A stretch of 16,951 bases of DNA from Patescibacteria group bacterium. Lineage in GTDB: Bacteria; Patescibacteriota; Minisyncoccia; Phycocordibacterales; UBA6065. Position numbers and translations under genes: made by a program. The stretch covers positions 1 through 16,951 of the forward strand of contig JAGWHV010000012.1 in assembly GCA_028866595.1 (NCBI GenBank), written 5' to 3'. Below the pieces are notes generated by a model that saw nothing but the letters and a program-made list of their open reading frames with translations, made no database searches and was not told the DNA's origin. The stretch's first letter is position 1. The number at the start of each line of letters is the position of its first letter. Positions 7,958-14,163 of this stretch are shown here, piece by piece.

Positions 7958-9284
7958 CACCCTTTCGCGACAGGAGCTCTTTTATGGTGCGCAAAGCGAT
8001 ATTGAGGTCGAGCAGGAACGAGCGGTTCTTGATGTAATAAAGGTCGTACGAAAGCTTCATGGCTGTGTCCTCCCTACTCGCTGCGAATTTAGGCGGAGTT
8101 TTGTGATATATCTGGGCCCATCCGGAAAGGCCCGGCTGGATGAGATGGCGGATCTTGTAGAAAGGCACTTCGCGCTCGTACACAGAGACGAATTGTGGCA
8201 ATTCCGGCCGCGGGCCGATGAGTGACAAGTCTCCTCTGACGACGTTCCAGAGCTGGGGCACTTCGTCTATGCGCGTCTTTCTAATAAACAAGCCAACGCG
8301 GGTCACAGATTGCGGTTTTGATGCGCCTGTCTCGTCCTGAGCGGCGATGGTCATGCTTCTGAATTTTACGATCTTGACCTGGCGATCGTTCTTGCCGACG
8401 CGGATCTGGGTGATAAATATGGGGCCGCCGTCCTCGATCTTGATGGCAAGGGCGACAAATGGATACAGAACGAGCGATAGGATCCCGAGAACCAGAGCGA
8501 TGAGGATGTCCATGAGACGCTTCATGAGATCATAGACGAATTTCGGAGCGGTCGAGACATTCTCGAGGAACCAGTGATGCCTCACGAGCGAGAGAGGGAT
8601 GCGATCGAATATATCCTCGTACACCCGATCCATATCGATGAAACGAACTTGGGCGAATATGAGATTGTAGAGCTTGGGCAAGAGCGCCTGAACCCTCTCG
8701 TCATGGAGGTCGGCGATGATAACCGACGGATGTTGGCGTTCGACTTCGGCGAGAATATCTCCATGCTCTCGGCCAAGATCGATAGAGGCGACGATATCGA
8801 CGCCAAAGACGCCACCCCTCGTCGCGGTCGTGAGGTCGGCGGCCTCTGCGCCGCTACCGATGATGACGGCTCGCTCGCGCACTCGCGGCGCCAAGCCAAA
8901 ATAGCCGTATATCCTCCAAAGAAGGATGAGCGCGAGCGAGACCAGGAGATAAAGGAAGAGGATCGTTTTCGGGCTGATGCCGTACCAAGGTATGAAATAG
9001 AAAAAAGCGACGGCGATGAGTATGTTCACGACTTGGGTACGGATGAGAAGCCCCGGCAAGCGATTCGCCGGAGCGACGCTCTGCCGATCGTAGAGACCAG
9101 AGATGAAAAAAACAAGGATCCAGACGATAAAAAGAAGCGAGAACGGGGCTATGTGCTCCCAAAAGAGCTGGCTCGTAGGGAGAGCCAGACCTCGGAAGAA
9201 CAAGGTCAGCCAAAGAGCCGCGACGAACGCGGCAACGTCGCCGAGGAGAAGAAGCCAGGAGGCCTTCTTGTTGAAATTGGCCAT
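7953..9284 (-). CDS. Polyprenyl-phosphate sugar-1-phosphate transferase (WbaP/CpsE-like)
   Basis: 443 residues from the ATG at 9284. The family moves a sugar-1-phosphate from a nucleotide sugar to undecaprenyl phosphate at the inner membrane, the first step in building a surface polysaccharide. Four N-terminal membrane segments (about 10-30, 46-63, 82-100, 106-123) are followed by a nucleotide-binding-like domain (ERAVIIGSGAEAADL, about 137-151). A further hydrophobic segment (about 257-280) leads into the catalytic domain: KFRSM (307-311), TRIDEVPQLWNVVRGD (337-352, with the D340-E341 pair) and SLIGPRP (354-360). The reading frame is open 141 codons further upstream, but that part overlaps the divergent glycosyltransferase and lacks family similarity. 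The start at MANFNKK fits the membrane topology and a promoter just upstream. Confidence 0.95.
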   Translation of the reverse strand: MANFNKKASWLLLLGDVAAFVAALWLTLFFRGLALPTSQLFWEHIAPFSLLFIVWILVFFISGLYDRQSVAPANRLPGLLIRTQVVNILIAVAFFYFIPWYGISPKTILFLYLLVSLALILLWRIYGYFGLAPRVRERAVIIGSGAEAADLTTATRGGVFGVDIVASIDLGREHGDILAEVERQHPSVIIADLHDERVQALLPKLYNLIFAQVRFIDMDRVYEDIFDRIPLSLVRHHWFLENVSTAPKFVYDLMKRLMDILIALVLGILSLVLYPFVALAIKIEDGGPIFITQIRVGKNDRQVKIVKFRSMTIAAQDETGASKPQSVTRVGLFIRKTRIDEVPQLWNVVRGDLSLIGPRPELPQFVSVYEREVPFYKIRHLIQPGLSGWAQIYHKTPPKFAASREDTAMKLSYDLYYIKNRSFLLDLNIALRTIKELLSRKGV

Positions 9285-9295
9285 ATATGGGGTGT

Positions 9296-9324
9296 AATAT
9301 GACACGCCTTCGCTATGGTTACAA
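9296..9324 (-). promoter_or_regulatory. Candidate promoter for the sugar transferase gene
   Basis: On the minus strand TTGTAA (9324-9319), a 17-nt spacer and CATATT (9301-9296) each match 4/6 of the consensus. The start would be at about 9289, only 5 nt before the ATG at 9284. It overlaps the divergent promoter of the glycosyltransferase gene, so the two probably compete for polymerase. Confidence 0.4.
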
Positions 9325-9325
9325 G

Positions 9326-9334
9326 TGCTATAAT
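9326..9334 (+). promoter_or_regulatory. Extended -10 promoter of the glycosyltransferase gene
   Basis: TGCTATAAT is a perfect extended -10 (TGn plus TATAAT at 9329-9334). No -35 box is recognisable, as is common for extended -10 promoters. The predicted start at about 9341 leaves a leader of about 7 nt before the ATG at 9348. This argues against the in-frame ATG at 9315, which lies upstream of the start site. Confidence 0.55.
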
Positions 9335-9347
9335 TGAGGCCTATACT

Positions 9348-10490
9348 ATGGAAAAAAGGAAGAAACTCTTGTTCGTCATCACAAAATCGAATTGGGGCGG
9401 CGCCCAAAAGTACGTCTACGATCTTGCTACCTCCCTGCCGACCGACCGCTATGAAGTAGTGGTCGCTTTCGGGGGCGCCGGACCGCTCGCAGACAGACTC
9501 GCCCGCGCGGGAGTACGGACTACATCCATAACATCTCTTGAGAGAGATGTGAGCATCGGGGGCGATCTCAAAAGCCTCTTCGCATTGCTCTCTGTCATCA
9601 AAAAAGAGCGGCCCGACATCATCCACGTGAACAGCTCGAAAATAGGCGGGATCGGTGCATTCGCCGCGAGGATCATGGGCGTGAAGCGCATCGTCTTTAC
9701 ATGCCACGGCTGGCCATTCAATGAAGAACGCGGATTCTTTTCGACACGACTCATCCGCTTCCTTTCCTGGCTAACCGTCATTTTTTCACACGCCACCATC
9801 GCCGTATCCGAGCGCGACCTCTTTGACGGACAAAAAATGGTGGGAGTCAGGAGCAAGCTCCGTCTCGTCCACAACGGCGTGCGTGAGCCCGCATTGAAGA
9901 CGCGCGCTGATGCGGCCGCTTTCATACGATCGCTCGCCGCGAAAAAAGGCGTCATCATCGACGAGAGAGATTTCATCGTCGGAGCGATCGGCGAGCTTCA
10001 CAAGAATAAAGGCTATGAGTACTTGCTCGCCGCTCTAGCCGAACTCAAGAGCGACACGAAGCTCGTTGTATTTGGCGAGGGCGAAGAGCACGAGGGCCTC
10101 GAAGCCATGGCCGCCGCTCTCGGCATCAACAACCGTGTCGCTTTCGCCGGTTTTGTGCCGGAAGCGGCCGCCTATCTGGCAGGCTTCGATGTTATCGTCC
10201 TCTCCTCCATAAAAGAAGGCCTGCCCTATGTCGTCATCGAGGCCGGTTTCGCCGGCCTGCCCGTCGTAGCCACGAATGTCGGCGGCGTCAAAGAGATCGT
10301 CGAAGACATGCGTTCGGGTATCCTTGTTCAGACGCGCAAACCTGATGATATCGCCCAAGCGCTCGACATGCTGAAGCAAGAACCAGAAAAAGCGGCCTCG
10401 TTCGGCCGTGCTTTGCGCGAATCAACGATCGCCGAATTTTCCCTCCCCCGCATGGTCGAGGGCACAATCGTGGTGTATGAGGGTAGATAA
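9348..10490 (+). CDS. GT4-family glycosyltransferase
   Basis: 380 residues, typical length for a GT-B fold GT4 enzyme. The N-terminal domain begins LLFVITKSNWGGAQKYV, with the GGAQ acceptor-loop motif at 17-20. It also has a DIIHVNSSK strand (90-98) and a CHGW motif (119-122). The C-terminal donor-binding domain has VGAIGELHKNKGYEYLL (211-227) and the EX7E signature E290...E298 in KEGLPYVVIEAG, followed by GLPVVATNVGG. It probably transfers a sugar from a nucleotide donor onto a lipid-linked glycan made with the divergent sugar transferase. The start at 9348 is chosen over 9315 because the extended -10 promoter lies between them and the first beta strand begins directly after MEKRKK. No Shine-Dalgarno is needed or seen. 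Confidence 0.94.
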   Translation: MEKRKKLLFVITKSNWGGAQKYVYDLATSLPTDRYEVVVAFGGAGPLADRLARAGVRTTSITSLERDVSIGGDLKSLFALLSVIKKERPDIIHVNSSKIGGIGAFAARIMGVKRIVFTCHGWPFNEERGFFSTRLIRFLSWLTVIFSHATIAVSERDLFDGQKMVGVRSKLRLVHNGVREPALKTRADAAAFIRSLAAKKGVIIDERDFIVGAIGELHKNKGYEYLLAALAELKSDTKLVVFGEGEEHEGLEAMAAALGINNRVAFAGFVPEAAAYLAGFDVIVLSSIKEGLPYVVIEAGFAGLPVVATNVGGVKEIVEDMRSGILVQTRKPDDIAQALDMLKQEPEKAASFGRALRESTIAEFSLPRMVEGTIVVYEGR

Positions 10491-10499
10491 CAGATATCA

Positions 10500-10610
10500 A
10501 GAGAGCAGGATTATGTTTTAGAAAGGAACGGAAATTTCGGTGGACGAAATTTCCTCGTTTCGGCGCCGTCGCGCCTCCAAAGTCCTTTCTAAAACATAAC
10601 CCTGCTCCCT
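10500..10610. repeat. 111-nt nested inverted repeat between convergent genes
   Basis: Outer arms 10500-10527 and 10583-10610 pair over 28 positions with two mismatches. Inside are two further perfect hairpins: GGAAATTTC (10530-10538)/GAAATTTCC (10546-10554) with a 7-nt loop, and GGCGC (10562-10566)/GCGCC (10571-10575) with a 4-nt loop. The whole forms a long stem topped by two hairpins. Both outer-arm mismatches are A against C on the plus strand, so the minus-strand RNA has U-G wobbles and is fully paired. It lies between the ends of the glycosyltransferase (plus) and rodA (minus) genes. No T-run follows on either strand, so it is not a classical terminator. It may be a MITE-like element, a REP-type repeat or a 3'-UTR structure. 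Confidence 0.8.
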
Positions 10611-10618
10611 CAATCCCG

Positions 10619-11776
10619 CTATATACCCACAAATTCGTGCTTCGTCTCTTCTTTATGGACGGCCCGCATCGACTTTCTATATGACTGGAGGATGCCGAGA
10701 GCCAAAAAAGAAGTAGCGAGATGCGACCCTCCGTAGCTCACGAACGGCAAAGTGATACCCGTCACTGGCAAGAGTCCCATGTTCATGCCCGCATTGATGA
10801 AGAAATGGCTCATGAACATGACGGCGATGCCGAGGCCGGCGAATATCTCAAAATTAGTGGCGCCGCGGCGGGCATTGGCGATGATGCGCCAAATGAGCAC
10901 GCCGAAAACAGAGAACATGATGATGACTCCGACAAGCCCCCATTCTTCGGCAAAGGCAGCGAAAATGAAATCCGTCTGATATTCGGGGAGGAACTTGAGC
11001 TTCGACTGGGTGCCGTAGCCTATGCCCTTGCCGAAGACTTCGCCGGAGCCTATAGCGATAGTCGATTGACGAGCGTTATATCCCGAGCCCTGAACGTCAG
11101 CGGCTGGATTGATGAAGCTCACGATGCGTTCTTTCTGATATTCCTTAAAACCGAAATTCCAGAGCAAAGCAAAAGAGACTATGGCGATAGCGAATATAGC
11201 GAAGAGATGTTTTTTCGATATGCCCGAGACGAGCACCATGCCGAGCCATATACAGCCGACGACGACGGCCGCTCCAAGATTCGGCTGAAGAGCGATGAGG
11301 ACAAAGAGTATGAGAGCGTACGTCCCAGAGACGATGATGTGCCGGACATTGGCGATCTCGATGTGACGCTTGGAAAAATACTTCGCAAGAACGAAGACGA
11401 GAACGAGCTTTGCGACGTCCATCGGCTCAAAAGATACGAGGCCGAATTGGAGCCAGCTGTGAGCGCCTTTGACTGCCCGAGCAGCTATGAAGAGCACGGC
11501 CAGGAGCGCCACCATAGCCGCATAGAGAGCGGTGAGCGCCTGCGTCCGGCGCAGAAACGACCAATCGATGAGGCTCGCGCCGAAGAATACGCCGACGGAG
11601 AGGCATATCCAGATGATCTGCCGGACAAAGTAGTAGTTATCGCCATTGAACGAATTCATCGTCACCAAGCCGAAGAGGCCCAGGGTCAGGGCGGCGGAGA
11701 GCATCACCCAATCGACGCCGCTCTTACCGAAAAATCTCGATGCGCGCTCGCCAGCGCTTTTTACAAGATCGACCAT
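10619..11776 (-). CDS. rodA: SEDS peptidoglycan glycosyltransferase, RodA-type
   Basis: 385 residues with about ten membrane segments. RodA polymerises lipid II into glycan strands during cell elongation, with a class B penicillin-binding protein as partner; none is in this window. Family motifs are LPEYQTDFIFAAFAEEWG (263-280), including D269 that corresponds to the catalytic Asp of SEDS proteins, and ITLPFVSYGG (341-350). The usual QPDLG motif reads QPNLG (164-168), an Asp-to-Asn change. The ending and length favour RodA over FtsW, but I cannot exclude FtsW/SpoVE from sequence alone. The ATG at 11776 lies 6 nt after the stop of the preceding Cys-cluster gene, so they form an operon. No Shine-Dalgarno is visible. 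Confidence 0.92.
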   Translation of the reverse strand: MVDLVKSAGERASRFFGKSGVDWVMLSAALTLGLFGLVTMNSFNGDNYYFVRQIIWICLSVGVFFGASLIDWSFLRRTQALTALYAAMVALLAVLFIAARAVKGAHSWLQFGLVSFEPMDVAKLVLVFVLAKYFSKRHIEIANVRHIIVSGTYALILFVLIALQPNLGAAVVVGCIWLGMVLVSGISKKHLFAIFAIAIVSFALLWNFGFKEYQKERIVSFINPAADVQGSGYNARQSTIAIGSGEVFGKGIGYGTQSKLKFLPEYQTDFIFAAFAEEWGLVGVIIMFSVFGVLIWRIIANARRGATNFEIFAGLGIAVMFMSHFFINAGMNMGLLPVTGITLPFVSYGGSHLATSFLALGILQSYRKSMRAVHKEETKHEFVGI

Positions 11777-11782
11777 GCGCCG

Positions 11783-12541
11783 TTATTGTTGAGGATGAGC
11801 GATATAGAGCACTTCCGTACGGACGATGCTCTCCGGGAATGCCGCCGGCCATGTGTAATAGAGGGTTTTCGTCTCTCCGGGTCCGATCGAGTCGATCACC
11901 GTCTTTGAGAATGATACGCGATTATTATCCTTGTCATACAGAACGATGACGGCATCGACGTTTGAGAATGTCTGGTCTACGGACATGTTCTGAACGTCTA
12001 TCTCCGCTTTCGGGCTCGGACCTTGGACAAGATTAGCGTCCACGGTCCGAAGGGCAGTAAGCACAGAGCCGACCCGCCACTGCGGCAGAGAAGTAAACTC
12101 GAACGTCGTCGCGGCAGGAATGCGATTGCCCGTCTCGATACCGCCTTCGAACACGGCGAACGGCTGGCCAGCGGGCACGAAGGTGCTTCCCGACCGCTCG
12201 GCTATGAATCCGCCTTGCGCATCGTAAAGCCTAAAGAGATACGGCACCGCCGGCGCTTCGACTGTCGGATTCGAATTCTCGACATAGGCGAGCGCATTGT
12301 ACACGCCGGGTACGACTTGTATAGAATAGCTCCATAGAACTTTCGGCGCGGCATAATCGGCTGGGCAAAGCCTGGCGCACGGGCCGCCGCAATCGATGCC
12401 CGTCTCCCCGCCATTCTGTATGCCATCAAAGCAGGTCGGCGCTTTGTGGAAAAGAAAATATGCGGGTATGACGATGATAGCGGCGACCGCCGCGACGAAG
12501 ATCAAAAGGTAGCCGTATTTGCGAGCCGACCAAGATGCCAT
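11783..12541 (-). CDS. Single-TM surface protein with DGIQNGGETGIDCGG Cys cluster
   Basis: 252 residues. One membrane segment (about 10-31) follows a short basic N-terminus, so the bulk is outside the membrane. Right after it comes a compact Cys motif, CFDGIQNGGETGIDCGGPC...C (C37, C51, C55, C59). Similar motifs occur in many surface proteins of CPR and other bacteria and may bind calcium or form disulfides. The remainder (about 70-252) is beta-rich and looks like one or two Ig-like or FxLYD-like domains (PYLFRLYDAQGGF, DAVIVLYDKDNNRVSFSKT). Function unknown. It is the first gene of a two-gene unit with rodA, so a role in the cell envelope is plausible. A TGGTATAAT sits exactly 7 nt before the ATG, making the mRNA leaderless by prediction. 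Confidence 0.82.
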   Translation of the reverse strand: MASWSARKYGYLLIFVAAVAAIIVIPAYFLFHKAPTCFDGIQNGGETGIDCGGPCARLCPADYAAPKVLWSYSIQVVPGVYNALAYVENSNPTVEAPAVPYLFRLYDAQGGFIAERSGSTFVPAGQPFAVFEGGIETGNRIPAATTFEFTSLPQWRVGSVLTALRTVDANLVQGPSPKAEIDVQNMSVDQTFSNVDAVIVLYDKDNNRVSFSKTVIDSIGPGETKTLYYTWPAAFPESIVRTEVLYIAHPQQ

Positions 12542-12547
12542 GCCGGC

Positions 12548-12556
12548 ATTATACCA
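12548..12556 (-). promoter_or_regulatory. Extended -10 promoter giving a leaderless mRNA
   Basis: On the minus strand TGGTATAAT (12556-12548) is a perfect extended -10. The last T at -7 places +1 exactly on the A of the ATG at 12541. The -35 position reads TCGTTG, a poor match. The 5S terminator hairpin lies just upstream, insulating this unit from the 23S-5S transcript. Confidence 0.65.
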
Positions 12557-12583
12557 GAAACGCGCGCCGACAACGAAAGAAAC

Positions 12584-12609
12584 GAAAAGCCGCCTGGCGG
12601 CGGCTTTTC
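12584..12609 (-). terminator. Rho-independent terminator of the 23S-5S unit
   Basis: An 11-bp perfect stem (12584-12594 with 12599-12609, core GCCGCC/GGCGGC) has a 4-nt loop and ends in TTTTC on the minus strand, 13 nt after the 5S gene. The flanking A's and T's make it nearly symmetrical, so it could also stop plus-strand transcripts. Confidence 0.88.
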
Positions 12610-12610
12610 T

Positions 12611-12745
<135 letters not shown>

Positions 12746-12799
12746 ATGCTGTCATATCCGGAATCCAACAGGTATACAAAATCAGAGAAAAGATACGCT

Positions 12800-12818
12800 C
12801 ATCCGCCTTCTGCGGATG
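12800..12818 (-). other. Hairpin in the 23S-5S spacer
   Basis: CATCCGC and GCGGATG pair perfectly around a 5-nt loop. It lies in the roughly 105-nt spacer between 23S and 5S, which contains no tRNA gene. There is no T-run, so it is more likely a processing or folding element than a terminator. Confidence 0.5.
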
Positions 12819-12954
12819 TCGCGCGTGATTCCTAAATTTCCTAATAGGATCGGGCAATTAGTACCTCTCGGCTCAACACATCGCTGTGCGTACACCTAAG
12901 GCCTATCAACCTAGTAGTCTACTAGGGCCCTCAACGATTCCTTATCTTGGAGAC

Positions 12955-12987
<33 letters not shown>

Positions 12988-13129
12988 GTTCCGGACATAG
13001 CTACTCTGCGTTGCCGTTGGCACGACAGCAGATAGACCAGCGGTCCGTTCACTTCGGTCCTCTCGTACTAGAAGCAAACCTCCTCAAGAATCAACGCCTG
13101 CAGTAGATAGGAGACCAACCTGTCTCACG

Positions 13130-13457
13130 CATGTTCCCACACATTACTGTGTGCATTGGACTATAGCTTATTCCGATCGCTCGGAATGTTGACGTTTAGT
13201 CTCTACGGGCCCGCGCTCTGTTTTTACCACGCGCAGTTCCCTCGGTATTGCCCTCTCTAAGCAAAGTAGGGTTCCACCGAAATAAGTCAACGGAATCATC
13301 CCATATTGCTATGAGTGACCGCCATGTTGTGATTGGTTTATCCTCAGCATATTTTGTGTGCAATGCTGTAGATCATTTAATAGATGAAAATTTTAACAGT
13401 TCGATTGATTCAGACCGTTCAATTCACGAGCTGCGACATCCGTCGCTCATGCTCTGA
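13130..13457 (-). other. Group I intron in 23S at E. coli position 2593 (no ORF)
   Basis: 328 nt between exon ...TTCAGACCGT and exon CGTGAGACAGG. Removing it restores the conserved 23S sequence through 2593/2594. It ends in G, as group I introns do. Core elements are visible: R-like GTAGAGACTAAACG (13206-13193), S-like AAGCTATAGTCC (13169-13158), which pair GACTA/TAGTC as P7, and a clear P8 hairpin ATTCCGA-GCGA-TCGGAAT between them. A guide sequence TGAACGGTCTGAA (about 13426-13414) is complementary to the 5' exon over 13 nt. No endonuclease gene fits inside. The position is the same as that of the I-CreI intron in Chlamydomonas chloroplast 23S. Confidence 0.92.
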
Positions 13458-13667
13458 ACGGTCTGAACCCAGCTCACGTGCCTTTTTAATTGGCGAACAG
13501 CCAAACCCTTGGGACCTCTGTTGTTTGTTATCTTGCGTTACCGCAAGTATCAGACTATTCCATCACCGTTTCGTTTCTCGTCACCGAGAAGGAAGTAGGT
13601 GCAAGCCGTGTGATACCGCGCCGAGGCGCGCATATCTCATCTGCCAACCCTATTGGTTGCAGCAGAA

Positions 13668-14144
13668 TCAGTCGTTAGGGGAAATACTCGCTTTGACCAT
13701 TGCCGCATGATTTTTACGCCGGCCTTTCGACCTGACGTTATATGCCGACAATGAATCCGCCAACTGCGCGACAGAGACCATTTGTGCTCTGCTCTCGATC
13801 TTTATATCGAGAATAGCGAGAGCCATCTGTATCTGCCTTTTCTTGGCCAAGGAATACGAGGATATAAGACCAAGTACCGTGCGAACATCATCCTGATCGC
13901 GAATTATCCAATCGTACGTAGTACGATTTGCGACCACTCTGCCTACGCGATACTTCAGACTCAGAAATCGCAATACGGTTGCTCCTTTCTGAGTGATCTT
14001 AATTTCAACCCGAACTCTCCAGCCGAACTTTTTCTCGTTATGACGCTCGATAGTAGCCATGATAGCTCCATCGCCGTCAATCAGACCTGCGAGATACGCG
14101 CAATCAACTTCAACAATTATTTTTCCCACGGCGTTAGCCTTCAT
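13668..14144 (-). CDS. I-CreI-like LAGLIDADG homing endonuclease (intron-encoded)
   Basis: 158 residues from the ATG at 14144, close to I-CreI (163). The single motif YLAGLIDGDG (17-26) means it acts as a homodimer. By eye it follows I-CreI along most of its length: YLAGLIDGDGAIMATI, then KITQK (Q52, matching I-CreI Gln47), the RVGRV strand and SLAKKRQIQMALAIL (K101, matching Lys98). D25 matches the catalytic Asp20. All three catalytic positions are therefore retained and the enzyme is probably active, cutting intron-less 23S genes so the intron is copied in. The frame stays open upstream into the 23S exon, but that part is rRNA; the chosen Met gives an I-CreI-like N-terminus. The stop overlaps the R/P7 strand. 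A perfect ATCTGAT/ATCAGAT hairpin lies 2 nt before the ATG. Confidence 0.92.
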   Translation of the reverse strand: MKANAVGKIIVEVDCAYLAGLIDGDGAIMATIERHNEKKFGWRVRVEIKITQKGATVLRFLSLKYRVGRVVANRTTYDWIIRDQDDVRTVLGLISSYSLAKKRQIQMALAILDIKIESRAQMVSVAQLADSLSAYNVRSKGRRKNHAAMVKASISPND

Positions 14145-14146
14145 GT

Positions 14147-14163
14147 ATCTGATCGTATCAGAT
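14147..14163 (-). promoter_or_regulatory. Hairpin directly before the homing endonuclease start codon
   Basis: ATCTGAT, a 3-nt loop and ATCAGAT form a perfect 7-bp stem ending 2 nt before the ATG at 14144. It may be the P6 stem of the intron core. In the folded precursor it would hide the start region from ribosomes. There is no Shine-Dalgarno. Confidence 0.5.

Noticed and set aside
8574..9302. 242-codon plus-strand open frame
   Set aside because: Antisense shadow of the sugar transferase gene.
9285..9707. 141-codon N-terminal extension of the sugar transferase
   Set aside because: It is antisense to the glycosyltransferase, is Cys/His-rich without family similarity, and lies upstream of the predicted promoter.
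10500..10610. Integron attC site or ordinary terminator
   Set aside because: No RYYYAAC/GTTRRRY core sites and no integrase nearby; no T-run on either side of the stem.
10721..11908. 395-codon plus-strand open frame
   Set aside because: It is the antisense of rodA; it is highly charged and repetitive (Glu/Asp/Arg), as expected from the complement of membrane-protein codons, and has no domain.
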